A DNA stretch of 5,564 nucleotides from Spirulina sp. DLM2.Bin59. Its GTDB lineage: Bacteria > Cyanobacteriota > Cyanobacteriia > Cyanobacteriales > Spirulinaceae. This document shows, one piece after another, positions 1 to 4,468 of this stretch (positions are counted from its first letter, which is position 1; every line of letters starts with the position of its first letter). The stretch spans positions 1 to 5,564 of the forward strand of contig RECT01000367.1 of assembly GCA_007693875.1 (NCBI GenBank). Direction: 5' to 3'. Below the pieces are notes generated by a model. It had not been told where the DNA came from. It made no database searches and was given only the letters and a program-made list of their open reading frames with translations. Both the position numbers and the translations under genes were made by a program.

Positions 1-210
1 GCGAAATCCTGCGGTACAGCCCAAGGCCCGAAAGGGATTGACCAAAATCCGCTGGCCATCGCCGGTAAATAATGCTGAGGTGTGGCCAAACCATTGAATG
101 GTGAGCCCTGCCCCCTGGGCTGCGGCAGTGGGAGCGGTGACGCTATGGTGTAGGCCGAGGGTGGTTAAGGCGCCGGCTCCGAGATAACGCAGAAAGGTGC
201 TTCGCTTCAT
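1..210 (-). CDS. MBL-fold metallo-hydrolase, exported, N-terminal 70 codons only (gene runs off the window)
   Basis: The ATG is at 210-208 and the frame stays open to the window edge. The start begins MKRSTFLRYLGAGALTTLGL, a short basic region followed by an alanine/glycine/leucine-rich hydrophobic stretch to about residue 31. KRSTFLR resembles a twin-arginine signal with Lys in place of the first Arg, so export by Tat or Sec is likely. After it, LTIQWFGHTSALF and GQRILVNPF match the first strands of metallo-beta-lactamase-fold hydrolases of the UlaG/UPF0173-like type, where a G-H-(S/T) turn and a later (D/N)P are usual. The metal-binding HxHxDH motif would lie beyond the edge and cannot be checked. 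The start overlaps the trpG stop as ATGA, so translation is probably coupled. No SD-like sequence is needed or obvious within trpG. Substrate unknown. I am fairly sure of the fold and less sure of the export route. Confidence 0.75.
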   Translation of the reverse strand, partial: MKRSTFLRYLGAGALTTLGLHHSVTAPTAAAQGAGLTIQWFGHTSALFTGDGQRILVNPFRALGCTAGFR

Positions 211-818
211 GAATTTGAGAGAGTTTTAATCGGCAATGGGGTTAAAAAGTTGCGGAGAAGGGTCTTCCCCAGGGGGGTTAGGACGCTCTCTGGATGGAAT
301 TGTACGCCTTCGAGGTGGGGATAGTCCCGATGGCGCAGGCCCATGATTGTGCCATCCTCCACCCAGGCGGTAATTTCAAGGCTGGGGGGGAGACTCGATC
401 GCTCCACCACAAGGCTATGGTAGCGGGTGGCGGCGATGGGGTTGGGCAATCCCGCAAAAACCCCTTGGCCGTTGTGATGAATATCGGAGGTTTTGCCATG
501 CATCAGGAGGGGAGCCGAGATCACCTGACCGCCAAAAACCTGACCGAGGCTTTGGTGTCCTAGGCAAACCCCCAGGATCGGCATTTTCGGCCCTAACTCC
601 CGAATCACCGCCAGGGATACCCCGGCATCATCGGGGCGACCGGGGCCGGGGGAAATAACGATGCCATCGGGGGCGATCGCCCCAATCCCCGCCACATCAA
701 TCTGATCATTGCGCACCACATGGATCTCTTGAGCGACGGGAAACTCGCGCCCCAGTTCCCCCAAATACTGCACGAGGTTGTAGGTAAAGCTGTCGTAATT
801 GTCAATAACCAGCAGCAA
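207..818 (-). CDS. trpG: anthranilate/aminodeoxychorismate synthase glutamine amidotransferase subunit
   Basis: This is a class I glutamine amidotransferase of 203 residues, the usual family length. It takes ammonia from glutamine and passes it to the TrpE partner (tryptophan pathway) or PabB partner (folate pathway), acting in the cytosol. VIDNYDSFTYNLVQYLGEL at residues 4-22 is the classic TrpG/PabA start. SPGPGRPDDAG (56-66) is the oxyanion region, GVCLGHQSLGQVFGG (83-97) carries the nucleophile Cys85, LMHGKTS (105-111) is typical of the TrpG/PabA branch, and QFHPES (173-178) gives His175 and Glu177 of the triad. All catalytic residues are intact. The start codon is TTG, chosen because AAGGAG lies 8 nt upstream and because residue 2 onward matches the family N terminus. 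It sits 18 nt after dgkA and overlaps the next gene by ATGA. Sequence alone cannot tell TrpG from PabA; a single subunit often serves both synthases. Confidence 0.95.
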   Translation of the reverse strand: MLLVIDNYDSFTYNLVQYLGELGREFPVAQEIHVVRNDQIDVAGIGAIAPDGIVISPGPGRPDDAGVSLAVIRELGPKMPILGVCLGHQSLGQVFGGQVISAPLLMHGKTSDIHHNGQGVFAGLPNPIAATRYHSLVVERSSLPPSLEITAWVEDGTIMGLRHRDYPHLEGVQFHPESVLTPLGKTLLRNFLTPLPIKTLSNS

Positions 819-826
819 AAACGGTT

Positions 827-832
827 CTCCTT
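827..832 (-). promoter_or_regulatory. ribosome binding site of trpG
   Basis: AAGGAG on the minus strand lies 8 nt before TTG at 818-816. It supports the unusual TTG start, since no ATG is near the conserved N terminus. It falls inside the 18-nt dgkA-trpG gap. Confidence 0.7.
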
Positions 833-836
833 CTGT

Positions 837-1325
837 TTAGGGTGAAAATAGGGTAATGATCAGGGTAAACAAGGGCGGCAAAAGAATTAAGCCGGCGACC
901 AAAATTGAGGCGATCGCCGCCACCAGCACCGCCCCTGCCGCGCAATCCTTGGCAATTTTCGCCAATTCATGATAAGTCTGCTGAACCATCAAGTCCACCA
1001 CAGATTCTAAAGCCGTATTCAACAATTCCAACACCATCACCAAAGCACAGGTCAAGGCCACAATGGCCAGCTCGGTGAAACTCACCCCCAAAACGACCCC
1101 CAAAATCACCGCCAAAGTGGCAATCACCGTATGAATCCGGAAATTGCGCTGGGTTCTAAAGGCGTAGCTAATCCCCGCCCAGGCATAGCGAAAACTCAAC
1201 CACAGGTTGGGGGCGATTTGCCAAGCAAACTGGCGGGATTCAGAACTACGTGGGGACATGGGAACATAGAGCGACGGAACAGGCGTTACATCGCATTGGG
1301 GGGAACGATGAGAATCGAGGGTCAT
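837..1325 (-). CDS. dgkA: diacylglycerol kinase (prokaryotic DgkA family; possibly undecaprenol kinase)
   Basis: This is a small integral membrane kinase that phosphorylates a lipid alcohol (diacylglycerol, or undecaprenol in Gram-positive relatives) with ATP in the cytoplasmic membrane. From the ATG at 1325 it has 162 residues. About 40 variable residues come first, then FRYAWAGISYAFRTQRNFRIH (about 45-65), the family's amphipathic entry segment, and three hydrophobic segments (about 67-86, 87-107, 133-158). The active-site block ELLNTALESVVD (100-111) and AKIAKDCAAGAVL (122-134) hold the conserved Glu, Asn, Glu and Lys-Asp residues. The N-terminal extension is longer than in E. coli DgkA (about 120 residues). 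In-frame TTG (1337) and GTG (1334) codons precede the chosen ATG; an internal ATG at 1259 would still keep the whole domain. No convincing SD marks any of them. It lies 18 nt before trpG, so the two are probably co-transcribed. Lipid substrate undetermined. Confidence 0.9.
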   Translation of the reverse strand: MTLDSHRSPQCDVTPVPSLYVPMSPRSSESRQFAWQIAPNLWLSFRYAWAGISYAFRTQRNFRIHTVIATLAVILGVVLGVSFTELAIVALTCALVMVLELLNTALESVVDLMVQQTYHELAKIAKDCAAGAVLVAAIASILVAGLILLPPLFTLIITLFSP

Positions 1326-1353
1326 GACCTTCACCAAAATTAATGGATCTGAG

Positions 1354-1381
1354 AGCTACGCCCTTTTAGGGTGGCTTTTTT
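1354..1381 (+). terminator. rho-independent terminator-like hairpin, opposite to the surrounding genes
   Basis: On the plus strand AGC (1354-1356) and CGCCC (1359-1363) pair with GGGTG (1369-1373) and GCT (1374-1376), with TTTTA as loop and a two-base bulge. A run of T follows to 1381. On the minus strand the hairpin is followed by no T run, so it should work only rightward. No plus-strand gene lies upstream, so it would end an antisense transcript over dgkA/trpG, or be a relic. It may also fold in the dgkA leader. Confidence 0.5.
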
Positions 1382-1413
1382 CGTCCAATTTATCGATCCA
1401 GTTTTCTCTGTCC

Positions 1414-1443
1414 ATGGTATCATGACACCATTAAAACTTAATG
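1414..1443. promoter_or_regulatory. two adjoining palindromes upstream of dgkA, possible operator
   Basis: ATGGTATCATGACACCAT (1414-1431) matches its own reverse complement at 16 of 18 positions. CATTAAAACTTAATG (1429-1443) is a perfect 6+6 inverted repeat with a 3-nt spacer. They share three bases. They lie about 90-120 bp before the dgkA start, where a minus-strand promoter could be: TTGCCC (1460-1455) and TTTAAT (1435-1430) with a rather long 19-bp spacer. The promoter reading is weak, and the AT-rich palindrome could occur by chance. Confidence 0.25.
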
Positions 1444-1543
1444 TTTTGGCGGCTGGGCAAGCCGACCTGAATGGACAGACGTTAAGCAGTGTTAGACCCC
1501 GATCTGGGGCAGTTGCTTGTCTGTCTACCCATCAGGAGTCTAC

Positions 1544-1690
1544 TTAATGTAGGCAGACTGGCGATCCCCGTGCCTTTAGGACAGGGAGGATGTCAACAAG
1601 GAGGACAATTAGTAGGGGAATGAAATCAGCCAAGGGGATGATTGTCAATAAAATGATGACTGTTAACCTCAATGGTTGTTGAGTGATCAT
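1544..1690 (-). CDS. possible small hydrophobic protein, 48 residues, preceded by a short leader frame
   Basis: I do not recognise this frame and it may not be a gene. From ATG at 1690 it reads MITQQPLRL, then an almost unbroken hydrophobic stretch (about residues 9-37, with two Asp), then a short tail KARGSPVCLH. The sequence would be a single membrane-spanning peptide. Upstream on the same strand, AAGGAGGG (1731-1724) lies 7 nt before ATG at 1716, which opens a 9-codon frame reading MLEQWTVGE. Its TGA overlaps the ATG of the hydrophobic frame (ATGA), an arrangement that fits coupled translation. The complement of that SD, AATTGTCCTCCTT, lies at 1610-1598 within the frame itself and could fold back on it. 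The stop codon sits in the loop of another hairpin (1558-1538). Against it: the region is strongly palindromic and T-rich, which by itself yields hydrophobic codons. Confidence 0.2.
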   Translation of the reverse strand: MITQQPLRLTVIILLTIIPLADFIPLLIVLLVDILPVLKARGSPVCLH

Positions 1691-1731
1691 TCCCCTACCG
1701 TCCACTGTTCTAACATCAATTGTCCCTCCTT
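1598..1731. repeat. long imperfect palindrome (fold-back or MITE-like)
   Basis: The outer arms are AAGGAGGACAATT (1598-1610) and AATTGTCCCTCCTT (1718-1731), which match except for one extra C. The inner arms are GTAGGGGAATGA (1612-1623) and TCATTCCCCTAC (1687-1698), a perfect 12 of 12. The left arms are one base apart and the right arms 19 bases apart. The centre has a further small hairpin, AACC/GGTT (1665-1677). GATGT occurs just outside both ends (1589-1593 and 1733-1737), but not exactly abutting, so target-site duplication is doubtful. It could be a decayed miniature element or a structured RNA. Confidence 0.6.
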
Positions 1732-1763
1732 CGATGTTTTGAGCGAACAAATAGCGTCTTGGG

Positions 1764-1822
1764 CGCTCTTCGGGGGAAGGGGCTTCACCCCTCGCTCTTG
1801 GGGTTTAAGGTGCTCAACCCCA
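1764..1822. repeat. two tandem imperfect hairpin-forming repeats of 29 and 30 bp
   Basis: Unit A (1764-1792) and unit B (1793-1822) both begin CGCTCTT, continue with a GGGG run, AAGG and GCT(T/C), and end (A)CCCC. They align with two small gaps and a few substitutions. Each folds: AGGGG/CCCCT in A (1778-1792) and TGGGGTT/AACCCCA in B (1799-1822). A shorter relative, GCGTCTTGGG (1754-1763), precedes unit A. On the minus strand they come right after the ybeY stop and may act as a 3' end structure, though no T run follows. Confidence 0.55.
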
Positions 1823-1837
1823 TATCAATCAACGGGT

Positions 1838-2305
1838 TTAGGGGGTGAGTAGTTCGATTAATTCGGTTTGTTTGGCCAACATGGCGGCTAGTTGCAGTTC
1901 ATCGGGGTGATCCCAGCCCAAAAGGTGTAAAACGCCGTGACTGGCGAGCCAGATCAGTTCCTGTTCGAGGCTATGGCCTTGGGCGATCGCCTGCCGTTGG
2001 GCCGTTTCCACGGAAATGATCACATCCCCCAAATCCAGAGGTTCCCCTGGGGGCAAAGGGGGCAGAAAACCCTGCTCTAACGCAGCAAAAGCCAGAACAT
2101 CGGTGGGGCGATCGATGCCCCGATACTGGGCGTTATACTGCTGCATCTCAGCATCATCGACAAACCCGAGGCTCAACTCGTAGGCCGACGCGGCGGGAAG
2201 GCTCTCCGGGAGGGCAGCAAACCAGGTTTGGATCCAGCTTTGCCATTGGGCGGGGGCAATGGTGCTTAAGCCTTGGGGGTCTTGACCGTTAACAGTAACA
2301 TCCAT
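1838..2305 (-). CDS. ybeY: endoribonuclease YbeY, rRNA maturation factor
   Basis: This is a single-strand-specific zinc endoribonuclease needed for 16S rRNA 3'-end maturation and 70S ribosome quality control, acting in the cytosol. At 155 residues it has normal length. The signature SHGVLHLLGWDH (122-133) gives the three zinc ligands His123, His127 and His133. YRGIDRPTDVLAF (61-73) is the conserved R-x-x-D-x-PTDVL(S)F block, with Ala for the usual Ser. GDVIISVETAQRQA (93-106) is the typical GDI-(V/I)-IS-x-x-x-A strand. The start ATG (2305-2303) shares one base with the TAA of the upstream gene (TAATG), so re-initiation is likely and no separate SD is needed. Residues 1-40 are variable and acidic/Gln-rich, as is common. 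The next gene on this strand, dgkA, is 500 bp away rather than adjacent. Confidence 0.96.
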   Translation of the reverse strand: MDVTVNGQDPQGLSTIAPAQWQSWIQTWFAALPESLPAASAYELSLGFVDDAEMQQYNAQYRGIDRPTDVLAFAALEQGFLPPLPPGEPLDLGDVIISVETAQRQAIAQGHSLEQELIWLASHGVLHLLGWDHPDELQLAAMLAKQTELIELLTP

Positions 2306-2490
2306 TAACGGGTGAGATAAGCCAAGCCAACCAGTAGCCCCAACAATCCCGCTGTGGAGAGGAAAAAATGCCTGAGGGATATGCCGCGCTTCTTGACCAT
2401 GTTGCGCATGGCCAGCTTCACATAGCTGGCCTGTTCCTCTGGGGGGGATGCCGGGTTTTCAAGGGTTTCGGGGGATTCGGGTTCTGCCAT
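2305..2490 (-). CDS. DUF3285 family small membrane protein
   Basis: This is a 61-residue protein of unknown function, a type I know from cyanobacteria. The N-terminal 20 residues are acidic and Pro/Glu-rich (MAEPESPETLENPASPPEEQ). The conserved core SYVKLAMRNMVKKRGISL (22-39) is basic and may form an amphipathic helix. The C terminus HFFLSTAGLLGLLVGLAYLTR is one membrane span ending in Arg, so the basic core probably stays on the cytoplasmic side. The stop overlaps the ybeY start by one base (TAATG), making the two genes an almost certain translational pair. The ATG at 2490 is preceded by no SD, and a possible promoter ends only 6 nt before it, so the mRNA could be leaderless. A link to ribosome or membrane biogenesis is suggested only by its partner ybeY. 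Confidence 0.85.
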   Translation of the reverse strand: MAEPESPETLENPASPPEEQASYVKLAMRNMVKKRGISLRHFFLSTAGLLGLLVGLAYLTR

Positions 2491-2496
2491 GGCATC

Positions 2497-2524
2497 ACAA
2501 TATGAATTGAGATTGATTGAGCAA
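2497..2524 (-). promoter_or_regulatory. possible promoter of the DUF3285-ybeY operon
   Basis: On the minus strand TTGCTC (2524-2519) and TATTGT (2502-2497) are separated by 16 bp, each matching 4 of 6 consensus bases. Transcription would begin close to the ATG at 2490, implying a very short or absent leader, which agrees with the lack of an SD. A promoter is expected here because a terminator-like hairpin lies just upstream. Weak matches, hence low confidence. Confidence 0.3.
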
Positions 2525-2528
2525 GGAC

Positions 2529-2560
2529 AAAATCCCCCAAGGGTTTGGAGGATCTTGGGG
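2529..2560 (-). terminator. weak terminator after rpmB
   Basis: On the minus strand CCCCAAG (2560-2554) pairs perfectly with CTTGGGG (2541-2535) over a 12-nt loop. GA and TTTT follow (2534-2529). It lies 35 nt after the rpmB stop. The stem is GC-rich but the T run is only four long, so read-through into DUF3285-ybeY is possible. Confidence 0.5.
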
Positions 2561-2594
2561 TGCGGCGAGAGCGGGGGAGGCGATCGCCGATCGC

Positions 2595-2831
2595 TTAAAA
2601 CTTGTTGAGGTTAATACCAGCTTCCTTCGCCACCGCTTGTAAACCGTGCTTTTGGACAGTTTTGAGGGCTTTAGTGGAGAGTTTAATTCTCACCCAGCGA
2701 TTCCCTTCGGGCCACCAGATCCGCTTCCATTGGAGGTTAACTTCCTGGAGTTTTTTAGTACGGCGGTGGGAATGGGAAACGGCGTAGGCATTATTGGCCT
2801 TTTTGCCGGTGAGTTGACAACGACGAGACAT
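2595..2831 (-). CDS. rpmB: 50S ribosomal protein L28
   Basis: This is a structural protein of the large ribosomal subunit. At 78 residues it has the length usual for cyanobacterial and proteobacterial L28. MSRRCQLTGKKANNAYAVSHSHRRTKK covers the diagnostic start (S-R-x-C-x-x-T-G-K and the S-H-S-x-(R/K)-(R/K)-T block). The middle (NLQWKRIWWPEGNRWVRIKLSTKALKTV) and the C-terminal KHGLQAVAKEAGINL match the family. Only Cys5 is present, so this is the form without zinc-binding CxxC pairs. The start is secured by AGGAGGT (2842-2836) four nt before the ATG, the strongest SD in the window. Upstream lies a 135-nt leader from the hlyD stop with a terminator and a competing hairpin. In many bacteria rpmB neighbours rpmG; here it stands alone. 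Confidence 0.98.
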   Translation of the reverse strand: MSRRCQLTGKKANNAYAVSHSHRRTKKLQEVNLQWKRIWWPEGNRWVRIKLSTKALKTVQKHGLQAVAKEAGINLNKF

Positions 2832-2886
2832 GGGGACCTCCTGAGCTTGGGTTGAGTGCTAAGCAGCAACTTCCCAGTTTAACATG

Positions 2887-2913
2887 AAAAAACTCGGGAG
2901 CTTGGCAGCCCCG
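2887..2913 (-). terminator. rho-independent terminator between hlyD and rpmB
   Basis: On the minus strand CGGG (2913-2910) pairs with CCCG (2898-2895), and GCT (2909-2907) with AGC (2902-2900), leaving one bulged T and loop GCCA. AG and six T (2892-2887) follow. It lies 53 nt after the hlyD stop and 55 nt before the rpmB ATG, so it either ends the hlyD transcript or attenuates rpmB from an upstream start. Confidence 0.7.
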
Positions 2914-2929
2914 TCTCTTTAGAGCGGGG
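2909..2929 (-). promoter_or_regulatory. hairpin competing with the rpmB-proximal terminator (antiterminator-like)
   Basis: On the minus strand CCCCG (2929-2925) pairs with CGGGG (2913-2909), and CTC (2924-2922) with GAG (2917-2915), with loop TAAA and one bulged A. The CGGGG arm is also the 5' arm of the terminator hairpin at 2913-2895, so both cannot form together. Upstream reads TTGACTACTCCCCG, and CCCCGCTCTAAAGAG is like ends of IS200/IS605-type elements as I remember them. The role is inferred from geometry only. Confidence 0.35.
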
Positions 2930-2966
2930 AGTAGTCAATCTCAACGTCTGATGATTAAATTATTCC

Positions 2967-4388
2967 CTATTCCTCACGGCGGCGGAACTCCTCAGGTAGA
3001 TCGATAAAGACCCGCTCCCCAGCGGTTAAACCCCTTAAAACTTGGGTTTGCTCCCCAATGGTGCTCCCTAACTCCACCGGGCGAAACACCGGACGATTTT
3101 GGGCATCCGCCACCATCACCCCAGTTTCCCCCTCCTCCCGGACAATGGCCACCGTGGGCACCACTAAACTGCGGGACAGTTGTTCCCCCAAAAAAGTCAG
3201 ATCTACATTCATCCCTGGCAAAAATGCTTCAATGGCCTTGGGCTCCAAAACAATGCGCACCTCAAAGGAAGTCACGTTTTGCTCAACGATCGCCTCTGGG
3301 GCAATCAATCGCACTTGCCCCCGGAAAGTTTCATTGGGATAGGCATCAGCAATAATCTCAACAAATTGCCCCAATCGTAGGCGGGTAACATCAATTTCTG
3401 GGACTTTGGCGAGGATTTCTAAGCCTTCAGCGAGGGCGAGGATAGAAGTGGCAGAAGATGAAGCAGCGGTTGATCCCGAAGTGGTGGGGGTGACAAAGGC
3501 TCCAGGGGTGGCATATTTCTGGGTGATGACGCCATCAAAGGGGGCAGTAATCAGGGTTTTTTCAAATTGAACGCGGATTTCCTCCACAGCGGCTTGGGCT
3601 GCTTCCACCCCGGCCTGTAAACTGGCAATTTCTGCTGCTGCCCCTTGTTCGGCTTGGTTGAGGGCGGCGCGGGCTTCAATAACGGCAGCTTCAAGTTCTT
3701 GAATTTCCGGGCGGGCGGTTTGCATTTCTCGACGTTGGGCTTCTTGGGCCCGCAGGGCATCGGCTTGGGCCCGACGCAGTTCCACCACCGCATCATCAAA
3801 GGCATTGTTAGAAATTGCCCCTTGTTCTGTGGGGGAAATATAGCGGTCTACTCGCTCCTGGGCGCGATTGGCCCGCTCTGTTGCGGCCACGAGTTCGGCG
3901 TTGGCCTGCTCAATTTGGGTGGGGATCCGGGCTTGGGCCTGCTGCAAGCGGGATTGAGCGCCAATGAACCGGGCGCGGGCCTGTTCAATGGTGCTGGGGC
4001 GACGGAGTTCCGCCTCCCGGAGATTGGCCACGGCTTGACGGAAGCGGGCTTCGGCCTGGGCCCCTTGGGTAAAAATCGCTGCATTATCCATCACGGCGAG
4101 GCGTTGCCCTTGCTCCACTTGCATGCCTTGATCGACGAGGAGTTGTTGCAATTCTCCGGCTTGGTTGGGGCTAATGTTGACGCTACGAATGGGCACGACG
4201 GTGCCACTGGCTTCAAACCGAACTTGGAGGGATGTGGTGGTGACGGGAACGGTGTAGTCTTCGAGGATTGTATTGGTTCCCAACATCGTGTTGTAGGTAA
4301 TGAGACCTACACCGATAATGCCAACACCCGCTACGCCAACAATCCAAGGGAGCAGGTTACGGGATTGCAAAGGAGGGGAGGCAGTCAT
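2967..4388 (-). CDS. HlyD/RND-type periplasmic adaptor (membrane fusion protein)
   Basis: This protein links an inner-membrane ABC or RND exporter to the outer membrane. From ATG 4388 it has 473 residues. One signal-anchor span lies at about 12-33. The first half of the biotinyl-lipoyl domain is at about 62-102 (GTVVPIRSVNISPNQAGELQ, then VDQGMQVEQGQRLAVMD). A long alpha-helical coiled coil rich in Ala, Gln, Glu and Arg follows (about 109-276). The second lipoyl half is TLITAPFDGVITQKYATPGAFV (278-299), then a Ser/Thr-rich loop (about 301-316), a beta-barrel (about 318-400) with the characteristic LPGMNVDLTF, and a membrane-proximal domain (VVPTVAIV onward). An upstream TTG at 4451 would add 21 residues without SD or domain support, so I chose ATG. 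No exporter ATPase or permease adjoins; rpmB follows. It diverges from a TPR gene. Substrate unknown. Confidence 0.9.
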   Translation of the reverse strand: MTASPPLQSRNLLPWIVGVAGVGIIGVGLITYNTMLGTNTILEDYTVPVTTTSLQVRFEASGTVVPIRSVNISPNQAGELQQLLVDQGMQVEQGQRLAVMDNAAIFTQGAQAEARFRQAVANLREAELRRPSTIEQARARFIGAQSRLQQAQARIPTQIEQANAELVAATERANRAQERVDRYISPTEQGAISNNAFDDAVVELRRAQADALRAQEAQRREMQTARPEIQELEAAVIEARAALNQAEQGAAAEIASLQAGVEAAQAAVEEIRVQFEKTLITAPFDGVITQKYATPGAFVTPTTSGSTAASSSATSILALAEGLEILAKVPEIDVTRLRLGQFVEIIADAYPNETFRGQVRLIAPEAIVEQNVTSFEVRIVLEPKAIEAFLPGMNVDLTFLGEQLSRSLVVPTVAIVREEGETGVMVADAQNRPVFRPVELGSTIGEQTQVLRGLTAGERVFIDLPEEFRRREE

Positions 4389-4468
4389 AGGATTTCGAGC
4401 TAAATAAATTGTGGGGGGAGGAATTGGAATCTGATGGGAAGCCCCAGGCAACGCACCGCCTAATGGTT

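Larger units (their letters stand above)
1338..1837. other. 500-bp intergenic region between ybeY and dgkA, rich in inverted repeats
   Basis: I see no gene of confident identity here. From left to right the gap holds: a plus-strand terminator-like hairpin with six T (1354-1381); two adjoining palindromes (1414-1431 and 1429-1443); a hairpin with arms CGGCT/AGCCG (1450-1464); a hairpin with arms CCCC/GGGG (1497-1509); competing stems at 1519-1559; a possible 48-codon hydrophobic frame on the minus strand (1690-1544); a long imperfect palindrome (1598-1731); a short inverted repeat AACATC/GATGTT (1712-1738); and a pair of tandem hairpin repeats (1764-1822). The flanking genes read in the same direction, so any ybeY-dgkA read-through transcript would carry all of these structures. 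No tRNA or intact transposase is present. Confidence 0.7.

Noticed and set aside
1620..1682. A 20-codon plus-strand frame beginning MKSAKGMIVNK inside the palindrome, with AAGGAGG upstream
   Set aside because: The SD-like sequence is 15 nt before the ATG, too far, and the frame is a by-product of the palindrome arm.
1338..1837. CRISPR array or tRNA in the large intergenic gap
   Set aside because: The repeats number two, abut each other without spacers, and no tRNA T-loop or acceptor stem pattern is visible.
2602..2855. Two plus-strand frames across rpmB
   Set aside because: They are antisense to L28, whose identity is certain; the products show no domain.
3645..4403. A 252-codon open frame on the plus strand, antisense to the adaptor gene
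   Set aside because: It mirrors the coiled-coil codons of the minus-strand gene, giving a Gly/Leu-rich product with no recognisable domain, and it has no SD. The adaptor reading explains the sequence fully.
4389..4451. N-terminal extension of the adaptor from TTG at 4451
   Set aside because: It adds 21 Pro-rich residues in front of a standard signal-anchor start at ATG 4388 and has no SD.
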